From Orbaceae bacterium BiB (GTDB lineage: Bacteria > Pseudomonadota > Gammaproteobacteria > Enterobacterales > Orbaceae), in the NCBI GenBank assembly GCA_036251205.1, contig CP133958.1, positions 2,221,210 to 2,285,209 on the forward strand: a stretch of DNA of 64,000 nucleotides, written 5' to 3'. Both the position numbers and the translations under genes were made by a program. Each line of letters opens with the position of its first letter. Positions within the stretch are counted from its first letter, which is position 1. Below the pieces are notes generated by a model. The model saw only the letters and a list, made by a program, of their open reading frames with translations, searched no databases and was not told where the DNA came from. Below are positions 8,967-17,486 of the stretch, piece by piece.

Positions 8967-10052
8967 TTGTACAACAAGGAATATATCAAATATGGGTATA
9001 ACAAAGAGGTTTATACTGCATTAGAGGCTATTACCGAAGCTCAAAAAATCGCATTTTCACCCATTTTATTTCAAGCTGTTATTTGCATGCGTAATAAGGG
9101 TATTTTTGCATATTTGGATCGGCAGGGGGAAAAGGGGGCGACGATTGACGATATTTGTGACAATGTTGCATTATCGACTTATGGTATTCAGTTATTATTA
9201 GATGTTGCACTGAGTATGCATATTATTTATCTGAGAGATCAATGTTACGTTTTAGGGAAAGTCGGACATTTTTTGTTACATGATAAAATGACTCAAATTA
9301 ATTTAGATTTTACTCAAGATGTTTGCTACCAAGGCATGTTTCATCTAGAAGAGGCGCTAGAAAAAGGTACTCCAGCGGGATTAAAAGTATTTGGTGATTG
9401 GTCGACAATTTACCCAGCATTGAGTCAATTACCAGACAAACCAAAAAACAGTTGGTTTGATTTTGATCATTTCTATTCTGATAGTGCTTTTCCGCCCGCA
9501 TTTAATTATATTAAAAAATTAAATCCTCAACATATTTATGATGTTGGGGGGAATACGGGTAAATGGGCATTATATTGTGCGAAAAATCTGCCTAACGTTG
9601 ACATTACTATATTGGATTTGCCAGAGCAGATTGAATTGGCAAAAAATAATATTAATGAAGCGGGATTTGAATCGAGAATTTCAGGATATTCTGTTAACTT
9701 ATTAACTGCAGAGACTTTACCTGCTCAAGCAGATCTGTGGTGGATGAGCCAATTTCTTGATTGTTTTAGTGAAGAACAAATTATGCAGATTTTATCATTG
9801 ATTTATCGTAGTATGAAGAAAGATACAGTAGTATGTATCATGGAAATATTTTGGGATCGGCAACCGTTTGAAGCTGGAGCACTTAGTTTGAATGCTTCAT
9901 CGCTTTATTTTACGTGTTTAGCTAATGGTAATAGTCGTTTTTATCATTCTAAGGTATTTTATCGGTGTTTAAGTCAGGTAGGTTTTCATGTTGAGCAAGA
10001 TATTGATGGTCTGGGTTTGGGCCATACTTTGCTTATATGTAAAAAGCGTTAA
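8967..10052 (+). CDS. SAM-dependent O-methyltransferase-like protein next to the APE cluster
   Basis: The preferred start is a TTG at 8967 because AAGGAA lies 6 nt before it, giving 361 residues. An upstream in-frame TTG at 8946 has no such site. The C-terminal domain is a class I methyltransferase with the SAM motif DVGGNTGKWA near residue 197 and the acidic residue of DITILDLP about 20 residues later. The N-terminal part looks like the winged-helix dimerisation domain of plant-type O-methyltransferases. APE clusters usually encode a methyltransferase that methylates the aryl head group; here it is transcribed away from the other ape genes. Substrate is inferred from the neighbourhood. Confidence 0.78.
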   Translation: MYNKEYIKYGYNKEVYTALEAITEAQKIAFSPILFQAVICMRNKGIFAYLDRQGEKGATIDDICDNVALSTYGIQLLLDVALSMHIIYLRDQCYVLGKVGHFLLHDKMTQINLDFTQDVCYQGMFHLEEALEKGTPAGLKVFGDWSTIYPALSQLPDKPKNSWFDFDHFYSDSAFPPAFNYIKKLNPQHIYDVGGNTGKWALYCAKNLPNVDITILDLPEQIELAKNNINEAGFESRISGYSVNLLTAETLPAQADLWWMSQFLDCFSEEQIMQILSLIYRSMKKDTVVCIMEIFWDRQPFEAGALSLNASSLYFTCLANGNSRFYHSKVFYRCLSQVGFHVEQDIDGLGLGHTLLICKKR

Positions 10053-10090
10053 ATTACAATAATTAATCTTATTTAAAGGAGCAAGTAATA

Positions 10091-10489
10091 ATGAAGTTTT
10101 TGAAAATTGTATTATCCGTGATGTTTGCTGTTGTATTATTTGGGTGTTCTTCTAAATATCAAGAACCGCAACAATTTAATACACCTGTAACTGGGCTAAC
10201 AAAAGAGCAGGTAAAAGCCGCGATTCTTGGTGCAGGAACAACGGACGATGCAACGTTTGGTGTATGGAAGATGAAGGTTATTGATAATAACACTATTGAG
10301 GGAACATTATTCAACCGTGGTTACGAAGCGGTAGTTAGTATTCCATATAGTGCTAAAGGATATGAAATTAAATATGTATCAGCAAGCGATAATTTAAAAG
10401 ATAAAGCAGGTCATATCCATCGTAATTATAATCGTTGGGTGAATAACTTAAATGTTAAAATTCAACAAAATATATTTATAAAAAAATAG
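10091..10489 (+). CDS. Small lipoprotein of unknown function
   Basis: 132 residues with a lipoprotein signal peptide and lipobox VVLFGCSS (Cys near residue 20). The mature part is a small basic domain with no motif I recognise; it ends KIQQNIFIKK. A good ribosome binding site (AAAGGAG) precedes the ATG. It lies 38 bp after the methyltransferase gene and is probably co-transcribed with it. APE loci often include a small lipoprotein, so a link to polyene display is possible but not shown. The stop codon sits only 4 bp before an IS copy, but the reading frame appears complete. Confidence 0.7.
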   Translation: MKFLKIVLSVMFAVVLFGCSSKYQEPQQFNTPVTGLTKEQVKAAILGAGTTDDATFGVWKMKVIDNNTIEGTLFNRGYEAVVSIPYSAKGYEIKYVSASDNLKDKAGHIHRNYNRWVNNLNVKIQQNIFIKK

Positions 10490-10493
10490 GATA

Positions 10494-11295
10494 GGGACTG
10501 TTAAGTTAACTATTCTTTTGTATAATTATACATATGAATACTTTAAAAATCTATCAACGACATCGTTATCCAGCATCTATTATTAGCCACTGCGTGTGGC
10601 TATATTATCGGTTTACTTTAAGCTATCGCGATATCGAATTAATCATGATGAAAAAAGATATTTCTGTTACTTATGAATCCATTCGTTACTGGTGCATTAA
10701 ATTCGGTAAACTTTATGCAAAACGAATTAAAAAAACGAAACGTTATGGTGATTATATTTATATGGATGAAGTATTTTGTAAAATTAAGGGTAAACGTGTT
10801 TATTTATGGCGTGCCGTTGATCAAGATGGTCAAACGATTAATGTATTAGTTCAAGAAAAAAGAGATAGCAAAGCAGCAACTAAATTTATTAAAAAAGTCC
10901 GAAAGAGCATGCAAAAAACCGTTTCAAAAGTCGTTACTGATAAACTAAAAAGTTATATTAAACCGATAAAAACTTTACTTTCAAGTACGCCTCATGTAAC
11001 TCAGCAATATGCTAATAACAGAGCAGAAAACTCACACCAAGCAACAAGGCTTAGAGAGAAGAAAATGCGTAAATTTAAATCGTTAAAATAAGCACAATTA
11101 TTCTTATCGTGCTTTGGTAATATTTATGATCATTTTAATTGTGCAAGGCACTTATGCTCAGCTAAAGCCTTTCGTATTTTAGCTGAACGTCGATTTAAAG
11201 AATGGGTCACTATTACCCAAACTGCGCCTAAAATTCAAAATTAGAGTTTAACTGTCAAATTAAGATATATTGTTAAAAGTTAATTTGACAGTGCC
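10494..11295 (+). mobile_element. IS6-like insertion sequence, copy 1 (inactive)
   Basis: 802 bp bounded by imperfect inverted repeats: left GGGACTGTTAAGTTAAC, right end equivalent to GGCACTGTCAAATTAAC read inward. The left end has two changes from the consensus GGCACTGTCAAGTTAAC seen in other copies. The 8-bp flanks (ATAGGATA and GTAAATAC) do not match, so no target duplication is visible. Together with the nonsense codon in its transposase this suggests an older copy. It separates the APE region from the PTS operon. Confidence 0.85.
10534..11244 (+). pseudogene. IS6-like transposase with premature stop codon
   Basis: The 236-codon transposase frame is interrupted at codon 186, where the CAA found in intact copies is TAA (position 11089). 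The remaining frame continues to the normal stop at 11244. The DDE residues (Asp78, Asp136, Glu165) all lie before the stop, so a 185-residue product could be made but would lack the conserved C-terminal region with the FNCARHLCSAK segment. It probably cannot transpose on its own. Confidence 0.88.
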
Positions 11296-11303
11296 GTAAA
11301 TAC

Positions 11304-12074
11304 TCATACCTCAATAACTTGCGTGAATTTTTGTAAGCGTTTTATATCTTTTCTATTCGCGTTTTTATCTGTTATTAATAAGTCTATTTTGCTCCAATCA
11401 CTAAAAGTAAACAATCCTGAATGATTAAATTTACTACTATCAGCGAGAACAATTACTTTATCCGCTTTTTCTACTATTTTAGATTTTATACCAGATTCTT
11501 CAAATGATGCGGTACATGGACCAGTTGTATTTTTAAAGGCATCAGAGCCAAGAAATGCCAACTCGGGTTGGATACTATCAATTATTTGTAAAGTCCAATT
11601 ACCTACAATGCAGTGGCTTTGTTCTTTTAACCTACCACCTAATATATAAATGTTATTATCACTCTCTGACAACATATTTACTACTGGTATTGAATTTGTA
11701 AATATATTCATATTTTTTTTGTTAGCTAAAAGTTTTGCTAAAAAATAATTAGTCGTTCCTGAATCAATAAAGAATGATGCATTATCTGGAATCAATGATA
11801 ATGCATAGTTTGCGATAGCTTTTTTATTTTCCGAATTCTCTAATTCCTTAATTGACAATGGTTTTTCCACTGACATCCTAAGAGACTGTTCATTGATAAT
11901 TGCGCCTCCATGGCTTTTTTTAATGATTCCTTTTTTATCTAAAAAAATTAAATCTTTTCGAATTGTTTCAGTGGATACTTTAAATACTTTTGCCAATTCT
12001 CCGACTTTAATATTTTCGCGTGATGCAATTAATTGTGCAATTTTATTACGCCTATACTCTGTAATCGATTCCAT
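11304..12074 (-). CDS. DeoR/GlpR-family transcriptional regulator of the adjacent PTS operon
   Basis: 256 residues. The N-terminal DeoR winged helix-turn-helix (about residues 6-57) carries the family signature VSTETIRKDLIFLDKKGIIKK. The C-terminal sugar-phosphate-sensing domain shows the typical IDSGTTN stretch near residue 102 and VDS/ADSSKF near 213. A ribosome binding site (AGGA, 7 nt) precedes the ATG. It is transcribed divergently from the epimerase-PTS operon, so it most likely represses that operon until a phosphorylated intermediate accumulates. The effector is unknown. Its 3' end lies 9 bp from IS copy 1. Confidence 0.87.
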   Translation of the reverse strand: MESITEYRRNKIAQLIASRENIKVGELAKVFKVSTETIRKDLIFLDKKGIIKKSHGGAIINEQSLRMSVEKPLSIKELENSENKKAIANYALSLIPDNASFFIDSGTTNYFLAKLLANKKNMNIFTNSIPVVNMLSESDNNIYILGGRLKEQSHCIVGNWTLQIIDSIQPELAFLGSDAFKNTTGPCTASFEESGIKSKIVEKADKVIVLADSSKFNHSGLFTFSDWSKIDLLITDKNANRKDIKRLQKFTQVIEV

Positions 12075-12132
12075 ATACTTATCCTAACTTATTTTCATGT
12101 CATTAATATAACATAAGTTCAAATTTTAATAA

Positions 12133-12148
12133 TGTGAATTTTATCACA
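12133..12148. promoter_or_regulatory. CRP-cAMP binding site upstream of the PTS operon
   Basis: TGTGA and TCACA half-sites separated by exactly 6 bp (ATTTTA) form a perfect core CRP consensus. It lies about 100 bp upstream of the epimerase start and 60 bp upstream of the regulator start. Nearby repeats AAGTTCAAAT (12115) and AAGTCCAAAT (12152), with an inverted TTTGGA copy near 12187, may be the DeoR-type operator. The CRP match is directly visible; its use is inferred. Confidence 0.7.
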
Positions 12149-12243
12149 TATAAGTCCAAATCATTCGCAATTCATATTGAATTAAGTTTGGATTAATGAT
12201 TAAATGAAGTTGTGATATTCAATTTAAATATAGAGGCAATAGA

Positions 12244-12939
12244 ATGGTAAATAAGAAAATAATACTATCCCCATCGGTTATGTGTTCAGATTTAACGGCG
12301 TTAAAAGAAGGGATTTCTGAGTTGGAAAAGGTTGGGATTACAGATCTTCATGTTGATGTTATTGATGGTGCATTTAGCCCTGCAATGCCGTTAGGGATCG
12401 ATACGATTAAAAAAGTTCGAGACATTACTGATATGAATCTCGATATTCATATGATGACCACTAATAATGAATTTTTCATTACTGAAATGTTAAATATCGG
12501 CGTACAAAGTATTAGCTTTCATGTTGAAACCAGTTTACACGTAGATCGCCATATTAATATGATCAAGAAAAAAGGAGTTAAAGTTGGTTTAGCACTTAAT
12601 CCAGCAACCTCACTATCTGTATTGGATTACACATTACCGCTATGTGATTATGTCCTTTTAATGTTGATTAATCCTGGTTTTGCAACCGACAAAAACGAAC
12701 AACAAGTACCATACGCGCTTCAGAAAATTAAAGACCTATCGAATTTAATCCAAAGTAAATCGTTATCAACATCTATTCAAGCTGATGGGAGAGTATCATT
12801 GGAATCAATTCCTAATTTACTTAAAGCTGGTGCTGATAACCTAGTATTAGGTAGTACAAGTTTATATCGCTCAGGTCGTACGTTACTCGAAAATAAACAA
12901 TATATTGATCAACTAATTAGTGATTTTCAGCGCGGTTAA
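12244..12939 (+). CDS. Ribulose-phosphate 3-epimerase family protein (Rpe/AlsE/SgcE-like)
   Basis: 231 residues with the TIM-barrel Rpe family landmarks. They are LSPSVMCSD at the start (catalytic-region Ser), HVDVIDGAFSP near residue 36 (metal-binding His-Asp), DIHMM near 68, LMLINPGF near 139 (the family has M-x-V-x-P-G-F), and ADGRV near 180. The family interconverts D-ribulose-5-P and D-xylulose-5-P, or allulose-6-P and fructose-6-P. The housekeeping Rpe usually lies elsewhere; this copy heads a PTS operon, as SgcE does in E. coli, so a specialised sugar-phosphate epimerase is likely. The exact substrate cannot be read from sequence. Confidence 0.85.
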   Translation: MVNKKIILSPSVMCSDLTALKEGISELEKVGITDLHVDVIDGAFSPAMPLGIDTIKKVRDITDMNLDIHMMTTNNEFFITEMLNIGVQSISFHVETSLHVDRHINMIKKKGVKVGLALNPATSLSVLDYTLPLCDYVLLMLINPGFATDKNEQQVPYALQKIKDLSNLIQSKSLSTSIQADGRVSLESIPNLLKAGADNLVLGSTSLYRSGRTLLENKQYIDQLISDFQRG

Positions 12940-12960
12940 TAACTTGTTTGGAGATAAATT

Positions 12961-14178
12961 ATGAATGTAGTTCACTTTGGAGCAGGTAATATTGGTAGAG
13001 GATTAATTGGTTATATCCTTTCTCTCAATAATTGTAATATTTGCTTTTTTGATGTGAATAATAGTGCGGTTGATCAATTGAATAATGATAAATCTTATTC
13101 GATTGAAATACTAAACGATCCAACGAATATCGTGACGATCAAAAATATATCTGCATTAGCGTGCGGTAATATATCTGATGAATTAATTAATAAATTCTTA
13201 GATGCAGATTTAGTCACAACATCGGTAGGAATTAATAATCTATCAAAAATTGCGCCTGTCTTATTACAGTTAATTAATGAAAGAGTTAAAGCGAGAAAAA
13301 GTATTGATATCATCGCAAATGAAAATGCAATTAATGCAAGTTCATTACTTGCTGATGAAATTAAAAAATTAACAGCTGAGAGTGAATTTACTCAGTTAAA
13401 TAAATATTGTTCATTTGTTAATTCAGCAATTGATAGGCAATCACTTACCGCTCAGCATAATGGTAAACCAATCACTGCTGTCGAGCCATTTTTTGAATGG
13501 GTTATTAATAATTCAGAATTATTAAATAAAGATTTACTGAATCTACAATCAGTTAAATTTGTTCCTGAGCTAAAACCTTATATAGAGAAAAAACTCTATA
13601 TTGTAAATTTAGGTCATTGTGCCGCAGCTTATTTAGGTCAATTTGTCGGTAAATCAACGATTCTCGATACTTTAATGATACCTAGCTTTAAAGCTTTTAT
13701 TCGCGAAACAATGAAGCAATCGGCAACTTACTTAACTAAACAATACTCATTTTCAAACGATGAGCTTTTAGATTATATCGATAATACTCTGGCAAGATTT
13801 TCTAATCCTCATTTGGTTGATGCGGTAACTCGAGTTGGTGGTTCTCCTATCAGAAAATTAGGTAATAACGAGCGCATTATTGGACCTTTGCAACAGCTTT
13901 ATCGTCACAATCTGCCATATCAACATCTAGTTGTAATCGCAGCGCTAGCTTTATGTTTTGATGTGAAAGAAGATGAGCAATCGCAAAAAATTCAATCGAT
14001 GATCCGTGAAAACAAGATTGAGGATATTATTCGACAATTAACAGGATTAACTGAAGATACATTAGTAAATGATATTGCTCAAAAATATTTAGACCTAAAA
14101 AATTTAGTTGCATCTAATCAGCAATTAAATGGCAATTTAACAGATGCCATTACATCATTTTTAAATATTGAAGGATAA
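12961..14178 (+). CDS. Mannitol-1-phosphate 5-dehydrogenase family (polyol-phosphate dehydrogenase)
   Basis: 405 residues, slightly longer than MtlD (about 382). The N-terminal NAD-binding motif is HFGAGNIGRGL, and the C-terminal domain has the family's K-L-Y-I-V-N-L-G-H segment near residue 217, in which Lys and the following Asn/His belong to the active site. Enzymes of this family oxidise a polyol phosphate made by a PTS to a ketose phosphate with NAD. It sits 21 bp after the epimerase and 3 bp before the EIIA gene in one operon. Because an epimerase and a hexuloisomerase are also present, the substrate is probably not plain mannitol-1-phosphate. Confidence 0.82.
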   Translation: MNVVHFGAGNIGRGLIGYILSLNNCNICFFDVNNSAVDQLNNDKSYSIEILNDPTNIVTIKNISALACGNISDELINKFLDADLVTTSVGINNLSKIAPVLLQLINERVKARKSIDIIANENAINASSLLADEIKKLTAESEFTQLNKYCSFVNSAIDRQSLTAQHNGKPITAVEPFFEWVINNSELLNKDLLNLQSVKFVPELKPYIEKKLYIVNLGHCAAAYLGQFVGKSTILDTLMIPSFKAFIRETMKQSATYLTKQYSFSNDELLDYIDNTLARFSNPHLVDAVTRVGGSPIRKLGNNERIIGPLQQLYRHNLPYQHLVVIAALALCFDVKEDEQSQKIQSMIRENKIEDIIRQLTGLTEDTLVNDIAQKYLDLKNLVASNQQLNGNLTDAITSFLNIEG

Positions 14179-14181
14179 ATT

Positions 14182-14607
14182 ATGATTAAAAGTCAAATTG
14201 CAGAACGTATCATTATTTCAGATGAAAATCTGAACTGGCAAGAATCAATTCAACTGGCTTCTCAACAACTAATTGATGAAGGTGCGATTTCACCACAATA
14301 TGTTGAAGATATGATCTTAAATGTTGAAAAAAATGGTTCTTATATTGTGCTTGTTCCGTATATTGCGCTTCCTCACGCACGTAGTAATGGGAATGTATTT
14401 AAAACATCAATCTCTTGCCTAAAATTAACGAATCCTGTGATGTTCCCTGATGAACAGCCAGTCAGTGTTTTTTTCGTTTTAGCAACAAATGATGATTCAC
14501 ATTTAGATATTTTAGGTGATTTCGCTGATGTTTTAAGTGAAAAAGAGAAAGTTGAACAATTAAAAGAAGCCAAAACTAAACAAGATATTTTAGCTGTTTT
14601 TAATTAA
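14182..14607 (+). CDS. PTS EIIA component, mannitol/fructose type
   Basis: 141 residues of the PTS EIIA type 2 domain. The active-site histidine lies in ALPHARSNG near residue 65, which accepts phosphate from HPr. It is a free-standing EIIA as in CmtB/MtlF, feeding the separate EIIBC encoded 12 bp downstream. The cytoplasmic protein passes phosphate to the EIIB cysteine during uptake of the polyol. Tight spacing (3 bp after the dehydrogenase) supports one transcript. Confidence 0.88.
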   Translation: MIKSQIAERIIISDENLNWQESIQLASQQLIDEGAISPQYVEDMILNVEKNGSYIVLVPYIALPHARSNGNVFKTSISCLKLTNPVMFPDEQPVSVFFVLATNDDSHLDILGDFADVLSEKEKVEQLKEAKTKQDILAVFN

Positions 14608-14619
14608 TTCGGAGGAATT

Positions 14620-16029
14620 ATGAGCACTAATGCAATACAGAAAAAAGTCTCGATCAGGGCTAGAATCCAAGCCATGGGCGGATTTTTAACAAATATGGTT
14701 TTACCTAATATTGGCGCATTTATCGCTTGGGGTATTTTAACTGCATTATTTATCCCAACTGGTTGGTTACCAAATGAATATCTAGGTAAATTGGTTGGGC
14801 CAACCATTATTAACTTATTACCTCTGTTACTAGCCTATTCTGGTGGTTATATGATTGCCAAAACACGTGGCGCAGTAATGGGAACAATCGGAACAATGGG
14901 CCTTATTATTGGTTCAAGTATCCCAATGTTTTTAGGCGCGATGATTATTGGACCTCTAGGTGGATATATCATCAAAAAAGTAGACAATGTTGTTGAAAAG
15001 AAAACGCCTTCTGGTTTTGAAATGGTAATTAACAATTTCACAATCGGCATCTTTGGTTTCTTATTAATGATTCTATCGTATGTTGTTATTGGACCAACAA
15101 TTGAAGAAGCCAATCAACTAATTACTAAAGGAATTACAGCATTAGTTGCAACGGGCGGTTTACCATTCTTATCAATTATTAATGAACCAGCCAAAGTTCT
15201 CTTTTTAAATAATGTAATTGACCAAGGTATTTATTACCCATTGGGTATGCAACAAACATTAGAGCATGGTAAATCAATCTTCTTTATGGTTGCATCAAAT
15301 CCTGGCCCAGGACTTGGACTATTATTAGCTTACACTTTCTTTGGTAACACTATTGCAAGACGTACAGCACCAGGTGCAGCTATCATTCACTTCTTTGGTG
15401 GGATCCATGAGTTATATTTCCCATATGTATTAATGAAACCAATTACAATTATTGGGATGATCCTTGGCGCAATGGCTGGCATTATCACATTCCAAGTATT
15501 TGATGTAGGTTTAGTTGCTGGTCCAAGTCCTGGATCAATCTTTGCCTACTTAGCATTAACGCCAAAAGGTAATTTTATCGGTGTAATTGCTGGTGTAACG
15601 ATTGCGGCAGTGGTTTCATTCCTTGTTACAGTATTTATCTTAAAAGTAACGAAAGAGCCAGAAGCAGATGCTGACGATCTACATGATTACATTGAAAAAT
15701 CACAAAAAATGAAAGCTGAAGGTAAAAGTTTATTGAAAAAACAAGAAATAAACAAAATCTCTTTTGCTTGTGATGCAGGAATGGGGTCAAGTGCAATGGG
15801 AGCTTCTGTATTTAGGAAAAAACTAGCTAAAAACAATATTGATGGTATTGAAGTCAAACACTATCGAATTGAAGATATACCAAAAGATTCAGATATTATC
15901 GTTATTCATAAAAATCTAGCTGACAGGCTAAAAATGACCGAATTAGATGGTTCAATCATTGAGATATCGAGTTATATCGATGATCCAAATATTGAAGAAA
16001 TGCTTAACAATCTGATAAAAAATAAATAA
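14620..16029 (+). CDS. PTS EIIBC (mannitol-type permease) for a polyol
   Basis: 469 residues. The membrane EIIC domain (about 1-340) resembles MtlA/CmtA, with MGGFLTNMVLPNIGAFIAWG at the N-terminus and the substrate-site motif GGIHELYFPY near residue 262. The EIIB domain follows a linker, with the phosphorylated cysteine in SFACDAGMGSSAMGA near residue 385. Uptake and phosphorylation occur together across the inner membrane. EIIA is supplied by the gene just upstream. Mannitol-family EII proteins take various hexitols and pentitols, so the substrate is left open. Confidence 0.87.
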   Translation: MSTNAIQKKVSIRARIQAMGGFLTNMVLPNIGAFIAWGILTALFIPTGWLPNEYLGKLVGPTIINLLPLLLAYSGGYMIAKTRGAVMGTIGTMGLIIGSSIPMFLGAMIIGPLGGYIIKKVDNVVEKKTPSGFEMVINNFTIGIFGFLLMILSYVVIGPTIEEANQLITKGITALVATGGLPFLSIINEPAKVLFLNNVIDQGIYYPLGMQQTLEHGKSIFFMVASNPGPGLGLLLAYTFFGNTIARRTAPGAAIIHFFGGIHELYFPYVLMKPITIIGMILGAMAGIITFQVFDVGLVAGPSPGSIFAYLALTPKGNFIGVIAGVTIAAVVSFLVTVFILKVTKEPEADADDLHDYIEKSQKMKAEGKSLLKKQEINKISFACDAGMGSSAMGASVFRKKLAKNNIDGIEVKHYRIEDIPKDSDIIVIHKNLADRLKMTELDGSIIEISSYIDDPNIEEMLNNLIKNK

Positions 16030-16040
16030 TAGGAGCTTGT

Positions 16041-16601
16041 ATGTTAGATTCAACTTTTAATGTAAATAGTAAAAAAATCGTCCAAGAATTAGATGCCGTA
16101 TTAAGTAGCATTGATGCAGAACAAATTAATCAACTAATTAGCCAATTATTAACCGCTGAAAAAGTATTCATTATTGGCGTTGGTCGTGTATATGTTTCAT
16201 TATCAGCGATGGCAAAAAGATTAAACCATTTGGGTATAAAAACATGGATGGTTGGTGATATCAATGAGCCTCCAATTACAGATAAAGATTTATTATTGGT
16301 CGGTTCAGGCTCTGGTGAATCATTATTTCCTAAAAATATCGCATTATGTGCGAAAAAATATAATGCTAAAATTGCACATTTAACATCATCACCGCAAAGT
16401 ACAATTGCACAAATGGCTGATGTAGTCGTTGATTTTCACTGTAATTCTAAATCAGGCAATGGAATTGCAACTATTCAACCAATGACTACATTATTTGAAC
16501 AATCATTATTACTATTCGGTGATTTAATTTGCCTTGAGTTAGTTCGCCAAAAAGGATTAACGCTAGAAGAAGTTGCTAAAAATCATGCTAATTTAGAATA
16601 A
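16041..16601 (+). CDS. SIS-domain sugar isomerase, 6-phospho-3-hexuloisomerase-like
   Basis: 186 residues, almost entirely one SIS domain. The phosphosugar-binding signatures are VFIIGVGRVYVSLSAMAKRL near residue 46 and LLVGSGSGES near residue 90. Size and sequence match the HxlB (PHI) family, which interconverts arabino-3-hexulose-6-P and fructose-6-P. It ends the PTS operon, 11 bp after EIIBC, and is followed by a terminator. PHI usually accompanies hexulose-phosphate synthase in formaldehyde fixation; no such synthase is here, so it is probably part of the sugar-phosphate route that starts with the PTS polyol. Arabinose-5-P isomerase-like activity is an alternative. Confidence 0.8.
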   Translation: MLDSTFNVNSKKIVQELDAVLSSIDAEQINQLISQLLTAEKVFIIGVGRVYVSLSAMAKRLNHLGIKTWMVGDINEPPITDKDLLLVGSGSGESLFPKNIALCAKKYNAKIAHLTSSPQSTIAQMADVVVDFHCNSKSGNGIATIQPMTTLFEQSLLLFGDLICLELVRQKGLTLEEVAKNHANLE

Positions 16602-16619
16602 TTATTTATTTTTACTTAA

Positions 16620-16651
16620 AGCTCTAAATGTTTATGTTTAGGGCTTTTTTT
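16620..16651 (+). terminator. Rho-independent terminator of the PTS operon
   Basis: AGCTCTAAA and TTTAGGGCT pair over 9 bp (one G-T), with an 8-nt loop and a run of seven T's. It lies 18 bp after the last gene of the operon. Confidence 0.85.
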
Positions 16652-16684
16652 ATGCTTAACAGGTATTAATATCTTAATTGGTAC

Positions 16685-17486
16685 GGCACTGTCAAGTTAA
16701 CCTATCTTTTGTATAATCATACAGATGAATACTAATAAAATCTATCAACGCCATCGTTATCCCGCATCTATTATTAGCCATTGTGTCTGGTTATATTATC
16801 GCTTTACATTAAGTTATCGTGATATTGAACTCATCATGATGAAAAAAGGGATATCTGTTACGTATGAATCCATTCGTTATTGGTGTATTAAATTCGGTAA
16901 ACTTTATGCAAAACGAATTAAAAAAGTTAAGCGCTATGGTGATTATGTTTATATGGATGAGGTATTTTGTAAAATTAACGGTAAACGTGTCTATTTGTGG
17001 CGAGCAGTTGATCAAGATGGTCAAACCATTGATGTGTTAGTTCAAGAAAAAAGAGATAGCAAAGCAGCAACTAAATTTATTAAAAAAGTCCGAAAGAGTA
17101 TGCAAAAACCCGTTTCAAAAGTCGTTACTGATAAACTAAAAAGTTATATTAAACCGATCAAAATATTACTTTCAACTACACCTCATCTTACTCAACAATA
17201 TGCTAATAACAGAGCAGAAAACTCACACCAAGCAACAAGGCTTAGAGAGAAGAAAATGCGTAAATTTAAATCGTTAAAACAAGCACAATTATTCTTATCG
17301 TGCTTTGGTAATATCTATGATCATTTTAATTGTGCAAGGCACTTATGCTCAGCTAAAACCTTTCGAATTTTAGCTGAACGTCGATTTAAAGAGTGGGGCG
17401 CTATTACCCAAGTTGTACCTGAATTTCAAAATTAGGGATTAAATGTCAAATTAAGATTTGTGTGAAAAAGTTAATTTGACAGTACC
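16685..17486 (+). mobile_element. IS6-like insertion sequence, copy 2 (intact)
   Basis: 802 bp with a 17-bp left repeat GGCACTGTCAAGTTAAC and a right repeat that reads GGTACTGTCAAATTAAC inward. The 8-bp flanks ATTGGTAC and TACTCAAC do not match. The right flank is itself internal IS sequence, so this copy abuts a second, partial copy without any spacer. Such direct abutment suits IS-mediated adjacent deletion. A TATAAT box (16712) lies only 7 nt before the transposase ATG. Confidence 0.9.
16725..17435 (+). CDS. IS6-like transposase
   Basis: 236 residues. A short N-terminal region (about 1-70) with an HTH-like YESIRYWCIKFG segment precedes the DDE catalytic domain: Asp78 in YMDEVF, Asp136 in VVTDKL and Glu165 in NNRAENSH. 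Size, single frame, and inverted repeats beginning GGCACTG fit the IS6/IS26 family. The spacing between the second Asp and the Glu (28 residues) is shorter than the 34 usual in IS26. No frame damage is visible, so this copy may be active. No ribosome binding site precedes the ATG; the message is probably leaderless. Confidence 0.9.
   Translation: MNTNKIYQRHRYPASIISHCVWLYYRFTLSYRDIELIMMKKGISVTYESIRYWCIKFGKLYAKRIKKVKRYGDYVYMDEVFCKINGKRVYLWRAVDQDGQTIDVLVQEKRDSKAATKFIKKVRKSMQKPVSKVVTDKLKSYIKPIKILLSTTPHLTQQYANNRAENSHQATRLREKKMRKFKSLKQAQLFLSCFGNIYDHFNCARHLCSAKTFRILAERRFKEWGAITQVVPEFQN

Noticed and set aside
12961..16029. An ordinary mannitol operon
   Set aside because: The added epimerase and hexuloisomerase and the DeoR-type regulator instead of MtlR do not fit plain mannitol use, so the mtl symbols were not applied.
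16041..16601. Formaldehyde-fixing ribulose monophosphate pathway
   Set aside because: Only the hexuloisomerase-like protein is present; hexulose-phosphate synthase is missing and the Rpe-like protein has epimerase signatures.
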